Position numbers and translations under genes: made by a program
Shown here: piece by piece, positions 37,347 to 46,148 of the stretch
Numbering within the stretch: the stretch's first letter is position 1
How the letters are laid out: the number at the start of each line of letters is the position of its first letter
From: Duganella sp. Leaf126
GTDB lineage: Bacteria > Pseudomonadota > Gammaproteobacteria > Burkholderiales > Burkholderiaceae_D
Reading direction: 5' to 3'
DNA length: 64,000 nt
Assembly: GCF_001423125.1 (NCBI RefSeq)
Contig: NZ_LMNW01000001.1
Location: forward strand, 775,808 to 839,807
Notes under the pieces: model-generated
What the model was told of the DNA's origin: nothing
Seen by the model: the letters and a program-made list of their open reading frames with translations, nothing else
The model's database searches: none

Positions 37347-38354
37347 TCAGTCGGGACGGATATGCTCGCGCAGCGCCAGCAGGATGTCGGCAATCGCCAC
37401 ACCGTCGGCTTCGGCCTCGAAATTGCGGATCACGCGATGCGCCAGCACCGGCAGCAGCATGGCGCCGATGTCTTCGCGCGTGACGGCCAGCCGGTCGTGC
37501 ATCAGCGCCCGCGCCTTGGCCGCCAGCACCAGGGCCTGGCCGGCACGCGGACCGGCGCCCCAGCCCACGTGCTGCTTCACGGCCGGCACCGTGGTCAGCG
37601 CCGGCCGGGTGGCGCGCACCAGCCGCGTGGCGTACGCCAGCAGGTGGTCGCCGATGTCGATGTCGCGCACCAGTTGCTGCAGGCGCAGCAGCGTGGCCAC
37701 GTCCAGCACCGGCTCGGCGTCGTGCAGGCCGGCGTTGGTGGTGGCGGCCACCATGCGGATCTCTTCTTCCTCGGTCGGATAGACCACGTCGATGCGCAGC
37801 AGGAAGCGGTCGAGCTGCGCCTCGGGCAGCGGATAGGTGCCGGCCTGCTCGATCGGATTTTGCGTGGCCAGCACGAAGAAAGGCTTGGGCAGCGCATGGG
37901 TCTGGCCGGCGAAGGTGACGCTACGCTCCTGCATCGCTTCGAGCAGCGCCGACTGGGTTTTCGGCGGCGCACGGTTGATTTCGTCGGCCAGCAGCACCTG
38001 GGTGAACACGGGGCCCGGCTGGAAGCGGAACGAGCGCTGGCGCGTGGCCTGGTCTTCTTCGAGGATCTCGGTGCCGACGATATCGGACGGCATCAGGTCG
38101 GGCGTGAATTGCACGCGGTGGAACGCCATGTCGGTCGCCTGCGACAGCGACTTGACCAGCAGCGTCTTGCCCAGTCCCGGTACGCCTTCCACCAGCGCGT
38201 GGCCGCCGGCCAGCAGGCAGATGATGAGCGAGTCGATCACGTTTTCCTGGCCGATGATCACCTGCGACATGCTGCGCCTGAGCGCGGCCACCGCAGCGCT
38301 CAGGGCGCCGATTTCAGTCTCGTTCCAGGCGATAGCGCCTGCCGCATCCTTCAT
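37347..38354 (-). CDS. MoxR-family AAA+ ATPase
   Basis: The 335-residue ATPase has Walker A GVPGLGKT (57-64) and Walker B/DExx VLLADEINRAPPKTQSALLE. The sensor-1 region is FFVLATQNPIEQAGTYPLPE with arginine finger EAQLDRFLLR. The lid domain follows. MoxR ATPases are chaperone-like motors that activate or assemble partner proteins, often with metal centres. The start codon directly abuts the DUF4159 stop. Context suggests that it acts on TldD/TldE or the Bat-like proteins of the same cluster, which is an inference. Confidence 0.93.
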   Translation of the reverse strand: MKDAAGAIAWNETEIGALSAAVAALRRSMSQVIIGQENVIDSLIICLLAGGHALVEGVPGLGKTLLVKSLSQATDMAFHRVQFTPDLMPSDIVGTEILEEDQATRQRSFRFQPGPVFTQVLLADEINRAPPKTQSALLEAMQERSVTFAGQTHALPKPFFVLATQNPIEQAGTYPLPEAQLDRFLLRIDVVYPTEEEEIRMVAATTNAGLHDAEPVLDVATLLRLQQLVRDIDIGDHLLAYATRLVRATRPALTTVPAVKQHVGWGAGPRAGQALVLAAKARALMHDRLAVTREDIGAMLLPVLAHRVIRNFEAEADGVAIADILLALREHIRPD

Positions 38355-38972
38355 TTAAGCTCCCAACGCGTATTGAATGATATTGACCGCAAAGCGGGTG
38401 TTGTCGATGGCCAGAAAACGCTTGTTACGAAAGTCGTAGTCCCACTCGCAGCCGTAGTCCTTGTTGCTGTATAAAAGGCGCACCCGCCCGTTCACTTCCA
38501 CCGCCTTCAGGTAGTCGTGCACCAGGTCGTCGCCCCAGCCATTGAGCTCGACGCCGGTGGTGGGCGGGCCCTCGAACTTGAAAAAGCTCGAATACAGCGC
38601 GTGGTTGTTCGGGATTTTCTGCAAGGCGCGCTTGCCGAAGATGGCGGCGATCTCGGATTCGAACGACTTGGCGAACAGGCCGTCGATGTCGTGGTTGCAG
38701 TCGTCCACGAAGACGAAGCCGCCGCCCCTGACATAGCGCTCGAGGTTCTTGCGCTCGGCCGGCGTGAACTGCACCAGCTTGTGACCGGCGAAATAGCAGA
38801 ACGGCGCCTCCAGCATCTTGGGGTCGGACAGGGCCACGATGCGCTCCACCGGATCGACGCGCAGGGTCGTGTATTCGACCAGCGAATTGAGCACGTTGCT
38901 GGGCATGCGCACATCGACATCCCAGTCGCCCGACTCGTAGGTCAGGCGGGTGAAGTAGAAATCCCAGGCCAC
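38355..38972 (-). CDS. DUF4159 protein
   Basis: The 205-residue protein has a DUF4159 core of Rossmann-like character: APFCYFAGHKLVQFTPAERK, VRGGGFVFVDDCNHDIDGLF and NKRFLAIDNTRFAVNIIQYA. It resembles glutamine-amidotransferase-like folds. The start is GTG, with GGAGG eight bases upstream. No signal peptide is present; many DUF4159 proteins do have one, so the N-terminus may be shortened or this is a cytoplasmic form. It lies 18 bp after the TldE-B gene and abuts moxR. Function unknown; a sensor or partner role is inferred. Confidence 0.82.
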   Translation of the reverse strand: MAWDFYFTRLTYESGDWDVDVRMPSNVLNSLVEYTTLRVDPVERIVALSDPKMLEAPFCYFAGHKLVQFTPAERKNLERYVRGGGFVFVDDCNHDIDGLFAKSFESEIAAIFGKRALQKIPNNHALYSSFFKFEGPPTTGVELNGWGDDLVHDYLKAVEVNGRVRLLYSNKDYGCEWDYDFRNKRFLAIDNTRFAVNIIQYALGA

Positions 38973-38990
38973 CCTGTCCGCCTCCCGCCG

Positions 38991-40328
38991 CTACACCGCG
39001 TCCGACAGCGACGTGAAGTTGAAGTCGCGCACCTTCATCGGCGGGATCATCATCTGGAAGCGCACCTCGTCGCCGCCGATCACCACCGGTTTGCCCAGTT
39101 CCTCGATATTGTTCAGCATCGATACCGGGCTCTCGTTGAAGCGGAAGTTCTTGATCGGGTGCTTGATCTTGCCGTTCTCGATGTAGAAGGTGCCGTCGCG
39201 CGTGAGGCCGGTGAGCAGCAGCGACTGCGGATCGACCATGCGGATGTACCAGGTGCGCGTGACCAGCACACCCTTCTTGGTCGAGGCGATCAGTTCCTCG
39301 GTGGACTTGCCGCCGCCGGCCATGATCATGTTGCCGTGGCGGCCGATGGCGCGCTTGCCCTGCTTCCCGGCCCAGTAAGGCGTGTAGTCGAGCGAGGCGA
39401 TCCTGCCGCCCTTGATCACATCGGTGCGCTCGCGCGCCAGCATCGAGGCATTGTCCCAGCCCAGCACCGGCACATCCGGGTTCCAGGGATCGGCCCACAG
39501 GTTGACCTGTTTGTCGAACAGTTTTTCACCGAGGCGGTTGCCGCCGCCTTTTTTTGACAGGAAGCTGCGGCCTTCGTCGGCCTGGCGCGCGTCGAACGCG
39601 CCGAACATGCGGCCGATGATTTCGGAGGTGGCGGCCGGCTCCAGGATCACCGTGTAGCGGCCCGGCTCGATGGCCTTGGCATGGACCGAAGTGAGCGCCT
39701 TGTCGATGGCGATCTCGGACGCTTCACGCGCGTCGAAGCGGGCCGCGTCGTTGGCCGAGCGGGTCACCCAGCCCGAACCGAGGCCGTCCTCGGTGCGCGT
39801 GGTGACCGTAAAACCGAGATTGGTCAGGGTCTGGTAGCCGAACACGCCGTTCGAATTGGCTACCGTCTCGAAGCCGGTGGTGTCGCTGAAAAAGCCGGCG
39901 GCGATCAGCCCCTTCTTGCGCGCCAGCCCAATGCTGGTGGCGGCCACCTCGGCGCGGTACTCGGGGTCGATGGCGGCAGTCGCGGCGCTGTACGTGACCG
40001 ACGCCTTGTATACCTGCCCCTTCACGGCCGGCACGAACTCGGGATTTTCCGGCGCCAGGCGCGCCACTTCCTCGGCGCGGCGCACGGCCTTTTCCAGCGA
40101 TTTGTCATCGAACTCGTTGACCGACGCCGTTCCCTGGCGCTTGCCGAAGGCCACGCTCACGGTGAGCTGGGTGTTTTGCACCAGGCCGGCGGTGGACACG
40201 CTGTTGCGCGCGTAGCGCACGTTGCCGCGCTGGCTGCCGGAAATCTGCACCCGGCACTCGTCCGCTTTCGACAGCGCCATCACCTTGTCGCACACGTGTT
40301 TTGCTTCGTCCTGCGTGAGCATCTTCAT
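38991..40328 (-). CDS. TldE/PmbA-family protein, copy B
   Basis: The 445-residue protein is the TldE-type partner, lacking the zinc-binding HExxxH, with family blocks [55 protein letters not shown] and [20 protein letters not shown]. TldE forms a heterodimer with TldD that trims peptides, as in microcin B17 and CcdA processing. It has no signal peptide. It starts two bases after the stop of TldD-B. A close paralogue of the same length (copy A) is at 42000. A stretch of about 150 bp near 39140-39290 is almost identical to copy A. Confidence 0.92.
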   Translation of the reverse strand: MKMLTQDEAKHVCDKVMALSKADECRVQISGSQRGNVRYARNSVSTAGLVQNTQLTVSVAFGKRQGTASVNEFDDKSLEKAVRRAEEVARLAPENPEFVPAVKGQVYKASVTYSAATAAIDPEYRAEVAATSIGLARKKGLIAAGFFSDTTGFETVANSNGVFGYQTLTNLGFTVTTRTEDGLGSGWVTRSANDAARFDAREASEIAIDKALTSVHAKAIEPGRYTVILEPAATSEIIGRMFGAFDARQADEGRSFLSKKGGGNRLGEKLFDKQVNLWADPWNPDVPVLGWDNASMLARERTDVIKGGRIASLDYTPYWAGKQGKRAIGRHGNMIMAGGGKSTEELIASTKKGVLVTRTWYIRMVDPQSLLLTGLTRDGTFYIENGKIKHPIKNFRFNESPVSMLNNIEELGKPVVIGGDEVRFQMMIPPMKVRDFNFTSLSDAV

Positions 40329-40330
40329 GT

Positions 40331-41968
40331 TTATCCTATCTTGCGTGCGGTGTTGATCACATTGATACCGTTGAAGCGCGTGGTGGGCGAACCGTGCGAC
40401 ACCGCGCTGACCTGGCTCGGCTGACCCTTGCCATCGAAGAAGGAGCCGCCCATGCGCCAGTCGCGCGCATCACACAGCGCCGTGCAGGCATTCCAGAATT
40501 CCTGGGTATTGGACTGGTAGGCCACGTCCTCGAGCTGCTGGCCGATCTTGCCGTTCTTGATCTCGAAATACAGCTGGCCGCCGAACTGGAAGTTGTAGCG
40601 CTGCTGATCGATCGAGAACGAGCCGCGGCCGAGAATGTAGATGCCCTTCTTGACATCCTTGACCATCTCGTCGGGCGTGAGCTGCCTGGTACCGGCCTGC
40701 AGCGAGACATTGGGCATGCGCTGGAACTGCACGCTGCTCCAGCTATCCGCGTACGAGCAGCCCTGGGATGCCTTCTCGCCGATCACGTGGGCCTGGTCGC
40801 GCGTGGCTTGGTAGTTGACCAGGATGCCGTCCTTGATGATGTCCCAGCGCTTGGCCGGCACACCCTCGTCGTCGTAACCGACGCAGCCCAGCGATGCGGC
40901 CGTGGTGCGGTCGGCAACAAAATTGACGATGCTGGACCCGTAGTTGAATCGTTTGCTCTGCCACTTGTCGAGCGTGGCAAAGCTGGTACCGGCGTAGTTG
41001 GCCTCGTAGCCGAGCACGCGGTCCAGTTCCGTGGCGTGGCCCACCGACTCGTGGATGGTCAAAAACAGGTGCTCGGGCGAGAGCACCAGGTCGTATTTGC
41101 CCGGCTCCACCGACTTGGCGCCGAGTTTTTCGCGCGCCTGGCGGCCCGCAGCGCGGGCGTCCTCGATCAGGTCGTAGGCGCCGTGGTACAAGGTGGTCAC
41201 GCCGCCGGCCGCCCTGACCTTGTGCTCGGGGCGCGCGTCGAAGAACTCATAGCCCATGGCGACCGGCGACGACAGGCCGTCACGGGTACGGAAGCGGTTG
41301 CTGGCCTTGTCCACGGCAGTGGCGGTAAACGGCGACCACAGGCGGTGCATGTCCTGGTCGATGTAGGCGCCGTCGGTGGAGGCAAAATATTTTTGCTGGT
41401 TGACCTGGAACAGGTTGGCCTGCATGAAGTTGGCGCCGGCATCGAGCCCGGCCTTGTTGGCGGCAATCAGCAGTTCGGCCTTTTCCCGGATCGGCACGGC
41501 GCGCCAGTCCTTTTTGAACGGCGTGGCCCACGCCACCTCGCCCACGCCTTTGACCGGCGCCAGCTCCACCGGCGCCGTTTGCAGTTTGCCGTTGGCGCGG
41601 GCGATCGCCACCGCCTGCCGCGCCGCCTCGGCCACCGCATCGGGCGTCATCACATTGGTCGAGCAAAAGCCGTAGGCGCCGCCGGCGATCACGCGCACCC
41701 CGACGCCGGACGACTCGGTGTTGACGATGTCTTCGACGTTGAGGTCGCGCGTGGTGATGAACTGGTTCAGGTAACGGCCGATGCGCACGTCGCAGTAACT
41801 GGCGCCGGCCCTGGTGGCCGCATCGAGCGCGATATCGGCCAGCGATTTCTTGAACTGCACCGCCATCGGGTTGAGCAGCTCGTCGGCTGCGATCGCGTGT
41901 CCGAACACGGGAATCAGCAAGCTGCCGCCGGCGGCAGCGCCTACCTTTAAGAATGAACGTCGTTCCAC
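40331..41968 (-). CDS. TldD-family zinc metalloprotease, copy B, Tat-exported
   Basis: The 545-residue protein has the metal motif HExxxH at residues 306-311 (HESVGH) with ELDRVLGYEANYAGTSFATL after it. The start is GTG (VERRSFLKVGAAAGG) with CGGAG five bases upstream. Starting there gives a signal with RRSFLK, a match to the Tat consensus RRxFLK, and a hydrophobic core ending HAIA. Longer in-frame extensions are implausible. It resembles copy A without gaps through at least residue 311. TldD proteases normally act in the cytoplasm, so export is the unusual point. Partner TldE-B begins two bases downstream. Confidence 0.92.
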   Translation of the reverse strand: MERRSFLKVGAAAGGSLLIPVFGHAIAADELLNPMAVQFKKSLADIALDAATRAGASYCDVRIGRYLNQFITTRDLNVEDIVNTESSGVGVRVIAGGAYGFCSTNVMTPDAVAEAARQAVAIARANGKLQTAPVELAPVKGVGEVAWATPFKKDWRAVPIREKAELLIAANKAGLDAGANFMQANLFQVNQQKYFASTDGAYIDQDMHRLWSPFTATAVDKASNRFRTRDGLSSPVAMGYEFFDARPEHKVRAAGGVTTLYHGAYDLIEDARAAGRQAREKLGAKSVEPGKYDLVLSPEHLFLTIHESVGHATELDRVLGYEANYAGTSFATLDKWQSKRFNYGSSIVNFVADRTTAASLGCVGYDDEGVPAKRWDIIKDGILVNYQATRDQAHVIGEKASQGCSYADSWSSVQFQRMPNVSLQAGTRQLTPDEMVKDVKKGIYILGRGSFSIDQQRYNFQFGGQLYFEIKNGKIGQQLEDVAYQSNTQEFWNACTALCDARDWRMGGSFFDGKGQPSQVSAVSHGSPTTRFNGINVINTARKIG

Positions 41969-41999
41969 TGATACTCCGATAAGCTGACGGTCGCCCGCC

Positions 42000-43337
42000 C
42001 TACACCGCGTCCGACAGGGACGTGAAATTGAAGTCGCGCACGCGCATGGCCGGCACCAGCAGCTGGTATGTCGATTCGTCGCCCGACAGGATCTCCGGCC
42101 GGCCCAGTTCATCGATATTGTTCAACATCGTCACCGGGCTTTCGTTGAAGCGGAAGTTCTTGATCGGATGCTTGATCTTGCCGTTCTCGATGTAGAAGGT
42201 GCCGTCGCGCGTGAGGCCGGTGAGCAGCACCGACTGCGGATCGACCATGCGGATATACCAGGTGCGCGTGACCAGCACGCCCTTCTTGGTATTGGCGATC
42301 AGCTCCTGGGTGGACTTGTCGGTACCGGCCATGATGATGTTGCCGGGCGCACCTACGGCGCGCTTGCCCTGCTTCCTGGCCCAGTACTGCGAATAATTGA
42401 GCGCGTCGATACGGCCGTTCTTGATCAGGTCCTGGCGCTCCCGCGCCAGCAGCGAACCGCCGTCCCACGGCAGCACGGCCACCTTGGCGTCCCACGGATC
42501 GCTCCACACATTGACCTGTTCATCGAACAGCTTTTCGCCGTGACGATTGCCGCCGCCCTTTTTCGACAGGAAGCTGCGGCCCTCGTCGGCCTCGCGTGCG
42601 CCGAAGGCGTTGAACATATAGGCCAGGATGTCGGACGTGGCGGCCGGCTCCAGCACCACCGTGTAGCGCCCCGGTTCCAGCGCCTTGGCCTCCACCGAGC
42701 GCAACGCCTTTTCGATGGCGACGTCGGACGCTTCGCGCGCATCGAACCTGGCCGCATCGCCCACGCTGCGCTTGGCCCAGCCGGAGCCGCGCCCGTCTTC
42801 GGTGCGCACCGTGAGGGTGAAGTCCAGGCCCGTGTCGCGCTGGTAGCCGAAGATGCCGTTGGAGTTGGCCACGGCCGAGAAGCTGGCGCTGTCGGTAAAG
42901 AAGCCGGCAGCCACCAGCTTGTTCTTGCGGCTGTTCTCGATGCTGTAGGCCGCCACCTGGGCGCGGAATTCGGGGTCGATGTCGGCGGTCTTCTGGAAGA
43001 AGGTCTCGCTGGCCTTGTACTGCTGCTTCGATGGCGTGGGCATGAATTCCGGGTTGTCCGGCGCCAGCCGCGCCAGCTCCTCGGCGCGCCGCACGGCACG
43101 CTCGATGGCCTTGTCGTCGAGTTCATTGACGGTGGCGACGCCCTGCTTCTTGCCAAAGGCAACCGAGATCGCCAGCTCGGTGTTTTCCACCAGCCCTGCG
43201 GTGGACACGGCATTGCGGGCGTACCGGATATTGCCATAGCGGCCGCCGTTCAGGTTCACTTCGCACTGGTCGGCGCTGGTCAACGACAGCACTTTGTCGC
43301 AGATGCGCTTGGCGTCGTCCTGGTTCAGGTTTTTCAT
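42000..43337 (-). CDS. TldE/PmbA-family protein, copy A
   Basis: The 445-residue protein matches copy B in length and shares blocks [35 protein letters not shown] and [20 protein letters not shown]. It lacks the HExxxH motif, as expected for TldE, and lacks a signal peptide. It starts 16 bp after TldD-A and ends 31 bp before TldD-B. With TldD-A it should form a heterodimeric peptidase. The two pairs arose by tandem duplication, and the conserved tract shared with copy B hints at later gene conversion. Confidence 0.92.
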   Translation of the reverse strand: MKNLNQDDAKRICDKVLSLTSADQCEVNLNGGRYGNIRYARNAVSTAGLVENTELAISVAFGKKQGVATVNELDDKAIERAVRRAEELARLAPDNPEFMPTPSKQQYKASETFFQKTADIDPEFRAQVAAYSIENSRKNKLVAAGFFTDSASFSAVANSNGIFGYQRDTGLDFTLTVRTEDGRGSGWAKRSVGDAARFDAREASDVAIEKALRSVEAKALEPGRYTVVLEPAATSDILAYMFNAFGAREADEGRSFLSKKGGGNRHGEKLFDEQVNVWSDPWDAKVAVLPWDGGSLLARERQDLIKNGRIDALNYSQYWARKQGKRAVGAPGNIIMAGTDKSTQELIANTKKGVLVTRTWYIRMVDPQSVLLTGLTRDGTFYIENGKIKHPIKNFRFNESPVTMLNNIDELGRPEILSGDESTYQLLVPAMRVRDFNFTSLSDAV

Positions 43338-43353
43338 CGATCAGTCTCCAGGC

Positions 43354-44991
43354 TCAGGATATTTTGCGGGCGGTGTTGATGACGTTGATGCCGTTAAAGC
43401 GCGTGGTGCTGGCGCCGTGCGACACCACCGACACCTGCGAGGGCTGGCCTTTGCCGTCGAAGAAGGAGCCGCCCATGCGCCAGTCACGCTCGTCGCACAT
43501 GGCGGTGCAGGCATTCCAGAATTCCTGGGTATTGGACTGGTACGCCACGTCTTCGAGCATCTGGCCGATCTTGCCGTTCTTGATCTCGTAGAACAGCTGG
43601 CCGCCGAACTGGAAGTTGTAGCGCTGCTGGTCGATCGAGAACGAGCCGTCGCCGACGATGTAGATGCCCTTCTTGACATCCTTGACCATCTCGTCCGGGG
43701 TGAGCTGCTTTTTACCTGCCTGCAGCGAGACATTGGGCATGCGCTGGAACTGCACGCTGCTCCAGTTATCGGCGTACGAACAGCCGTGCGATGCCTTCTC
43801 GCCGATGATGGCCGCCTGGTCGCGCGTGGCCTGGTAGTTGACCAGGATGCCGTCCTTGATGATGTCCCAGCGCTTGCACGGCACCCCCTCGTCGTCGTAG
43901 CCGACATTGGCCAGCGAGCCGGGCGTGGTCTTGTCGGCAACGATGTTGACCAGGTCGGAGCCGTACTTGAATTGTTTGGTCTTCCATTTGTCGAGCGTGG
44001 CGAAGCTGGTGCCGGCGTAATTGGCTTCGTAGCCGAGCACGCGATCGAGCTCGGTCGGGTGGCCCACCGATTCGTGGATGGTCAGCCACAGGTGCTCGGG
44101 CGAGAGCACCAGGTCGTATTTACCCGGCTCCACCGACTTGGCGGCCAGCTTTTGCCTGGCCTGTTTGCCGGCCGCGCGCGCATCTTCGATCAGGTCATAG
44201 GACTTGGTGTACAGCGTGGTCACGCCGCCGGCCGCCTTGACCTTGTGCTCGGGGCGCGCGTCCAGGTACTCGTAGCCCATGCCCACCGGCGCCGACAGGC
44301 CCTGGCGCGTGCGGAACTTGTTGCTCTTCTGGTCCACGGCAGTGGCGTACACGGGCATCCACAGGCGGTGGATGTCCTGGTCGATGTACGAGCCGTCGGT
44401 GGAGGCGAAGTATTTTTGCTGGTTCACCTGGAACAGCATCGACTGCATGAAGCTGGCGCCGCCGTCCATGCCGGCCTTGTTGGCGGTGATCAGCAGCTCG
44501 GCCTTTTCCTTGATCGGCACCGTGCGCCAGTCCTTGACGATCGGCGTGGCCCAGGCCACCTCGCCCAGGCTTTTCACCGGCGCCAGCACCACCGGCTCGG
44601 TCTGCAGCTTGGCGTTGGCGCGGGCGATCGCCACGGCCTGGCGCGCAGCACCTGCCACGCCGTCGGGCGTCATGTCGCTGGTGGCGGCAAAGCCGTAGGC
44701 GCCGCCGGCGATCACGCGCACGCCCACGCCGGCCGATTCGGTGTTGACCACGTTGTCCACATTGAGGTCGCGGGTGGTGATGAACTGGTTCAGGTAGCGG
44801 CCCACGCGCACGTCGCAGTAACTGGCGCCGGCCTGGGTGGCCGCCGTCATCGCGGTATCGGCCAGCATTTTCTTGAACTGCAGGGCGACCGGATTGAGCA
44901 GCTCTTCGGCCGCGATGGCGCGGCCGAAGGCGGGCAGCAACATCGTGCCCAGCGCCAGACTACCGATATTAAGGAATGCACGTCGTTCCAT
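43354..44991 (-). CDS. TldD-family zinc metalloprotease, copy A, Tat-exported
   Basis: The 545-residue protein has HESVGH (306-311) as zinc/catalytic motif and the same downstream ELDRVLGYEANYAGTSF. The N-terminus MERRAFLNIGSLALGTMLLP has RRAFLN, a twin-arginine motif, with core ending GRAIA. ATG at 44991 is preferred to the ATG one codon earlier because GGAG is five bases from it. It is first in the ten-gene cluster. No convincing promoter was found in the 281-bp spacer upstream. No peptide-precursor gene could be recognised beside it. Function as an exported peptidase is inferred. Confidence 0.92.
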   Translation of the reverse strand: MERRAFLNIGSLALGTMLLPAFGRAIAAEELLNPVALQFKKMLADTAMTAATQAGASYCDVRVGRYLNQFITTRDLNVDNVVNTESAGVGVRVIAGGAYGFAATSDMTPDGVAGAARQAVAIARANAKLQTEPVVLAPVKSLGEVAWATPIVKDWRTVPIKEKAELLITANKAGMDGGASFMQSMLFQVNQQKYFASTDGSYIDQDIHRLWMPVYATAVDQKSNKFRTRQGLSAPVGMGYEYLDARPEHKVKAAGGVTTLYTKSYDLIEDARAAGKQARQKLAAKSVEPGKYDLVLSPEHLWLTIHESVGHPTELDRVLGYEANYAGTSFATLDKWKTKQFKYGSDLVNIVADKTTPGSLANVGYDDEGVPCKRWDIIKDGILVNYQATRDQAAIIGEKASHGCSYADNWSSVQFQRMPNVSLQAGKKQLTPDEMVKDVKKGIYIVGDGSFSIDQQRYNFQFGGQLFYEIKNGKIGQMLEDVAYQSNTQEFWNACTAMCDERDWRMGGSFFDGKGQPSQVSVVSHGASTTRFNGINVINTARKIS

Positions 44992-45194
44992 CATCTCTCC
45001 AGATAAGGCGGGAACGTCGAAAACCTGCCGCGCGTGTCGCCGCGGTCTCCGATGTCCCCGGTGATTCGGGCCAGCCGCCTGGGCAGCAGAAAGACAATAT
45101 TAGCGCCTGCTTAACAATCGGGATAGCAATATGTATTCCCGCTACCACAGCGATACACTGCGTTACACACCAATAGTAGACAGCGGCGATTCAC

Positions 45195-45223
45195 TTGACC
45201 TGCGCGCTGTCCTCGCCCATGAT
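45195..45223 (+). promoter_or_regulatory. Candidate promoter of the exported methyltransferase gene
   Basis: TTGACC, a 17-bp spacer and CATGAT end 53 bp before the ATG. The -10 matches four of six. The spacer 44992-45275 is shared with the divergent TldD cluster, for which no promoter stood out. Confidence 0.4.
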
Positions 45224-45275
45224 CGCGCAGGGCGGCCGTACGGCGTCGCCATCGCAAACCCTCAGGAGACCGAGT

Positions 45276-46094
45276 ATGAAGAAATACCTCGTGGCCGCTC
45301 TGGCCTGCACCACGCTGTTCGCCGCCGGCGGTGTCTCGGCGCAGACGGAAGACGCGAAACTCAAGGCTGCCATCGGCGCCAGTTCGCGCACGCCCGCCAA
45401 CGTGCAGCGCGACGCCAGCCGCCATCCTTACGAGACGCTGACCTTCTTCGGCATCCGCCCGAACATGACGGTGGTGGAGCTGGCGCCCGGCGCCGGCTGG
45501 TACACCGAGATCCTGGCGCCGTACCTGCGCGACAACGGCAAGCTGATCGCCGCCGGCAACGACCTGGCCTCGCCCAACGAGCGCGAACGCAAGGCTGCCG
45601 AGCGTTTCATGGAACGCCTCAACGCCAATCCGGCCGTCTACAACAAGGTGGCGCTGGGCGTGTTTTCGCCGCCGCGCAAATACGAATTCGCACCGAATAA
45701 CAGCGTCGACATGGTGCTCACCTTCCGCAACATCCACAACTGGATACCGACCGGCCCGGACAACCTCAAGCTGCTGTTCGCCAGCGTGTACGACAGCCTG
45801 AAACCGGGCGGCGTGTTCGGCGTGGTCGAGCACCGCCTGCCGGCCGCCAAGACCCAGGATGCCACCGCCAGCACCGGCTACATGCACGAGCAGTACGTGA
45901 TCAAGCTGGCCGAAGCAGCAGGCTTCAAGCTGGCCGCCAAGTCCGAGATCAACGCCAATCCGAAGGACACGGCCGACCACAAGGGCGGCGTGTGGGCGCT
46001 GCCGCCGACCTACGCCAACAAGGACGAGGGCCGGGCCAAGTACCAGGCCATCGGCGAGAGCGACCGCATGACGCTCAAGTTCGTCAAGCCGTAA
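45276..46094 (+). CDS. Exported SAM-dependent methyltransferase-like protein
   Basis: The 272-residue protein carries a clear signal peptide (MKKYLVAALACTTLFAAGGV, cut after SAQ), fixed by AGGAG seven bases before the ATG. After it comes a class I methyltransferase fold with motif I VVELAPGAGWYTEILAPYL, then VLTFRNIHNW and LKPGGVFGVVEHRLP. It matches the COG4798-type predicted methyltransferases. A SAM enzyme in the periplasm is odd, since SAM is made in the cytoplasm; the signal may direct a protein that no longer uses SAM. It is a single gene with a hairpin after it. Confidence 0.82.
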   Translation: MKKYLVAALACTTLFAAGGVSAQTEDAKLKAAIGASSRTPANVQRDASRHPYETLTFFGIRPNMTVVELAPGAGWYTEILAPYLRDNGKLIAAGNDLASPNERERKAAERFMERLNANPAVYNKVALGVFSPPRKYEFAPNNSVDMVLTFRNIHNWIPTGPDNLKLLFASVYDSLKPGGVFGVVEHRLPAAKTQDATASTGYMHEQYVIKLAEAAGFKLAAKSEINANPKDTADHKGGVWALPPTYANKDEGRAKYQAIGESDRMTLKFVKP

Positions 46095-46102
46095 GTTTTA
46101 AA

Positions 46103-46148
46103 CCGCCTTCGGCGGAGAGTGACGCGACAAGCCCGGCTCAGCCGGGCT
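46103..46148. terminator. Two hairpins between convergent genes
   Basis: CCGCC-TTC-GGCGG at 46103-46115 and AGCCCGGC-TCA-GCCGGGCT at 46130-46148 lie between the methyltransferase and cheB stops; the second overlaps the end of cheB. Neither has a T run on either strand, so termination is likely but not certain. Confidence 0.45.

Noticed and set aside
44992-45275. Peptide-precursor gene for the TldD/TldE cluster in the upstream spacer
   Set aside because: The only short frame (ATG at 45131) runs into the methyltransferase gene in another frame and has no ribosome site, so it is a shadow.
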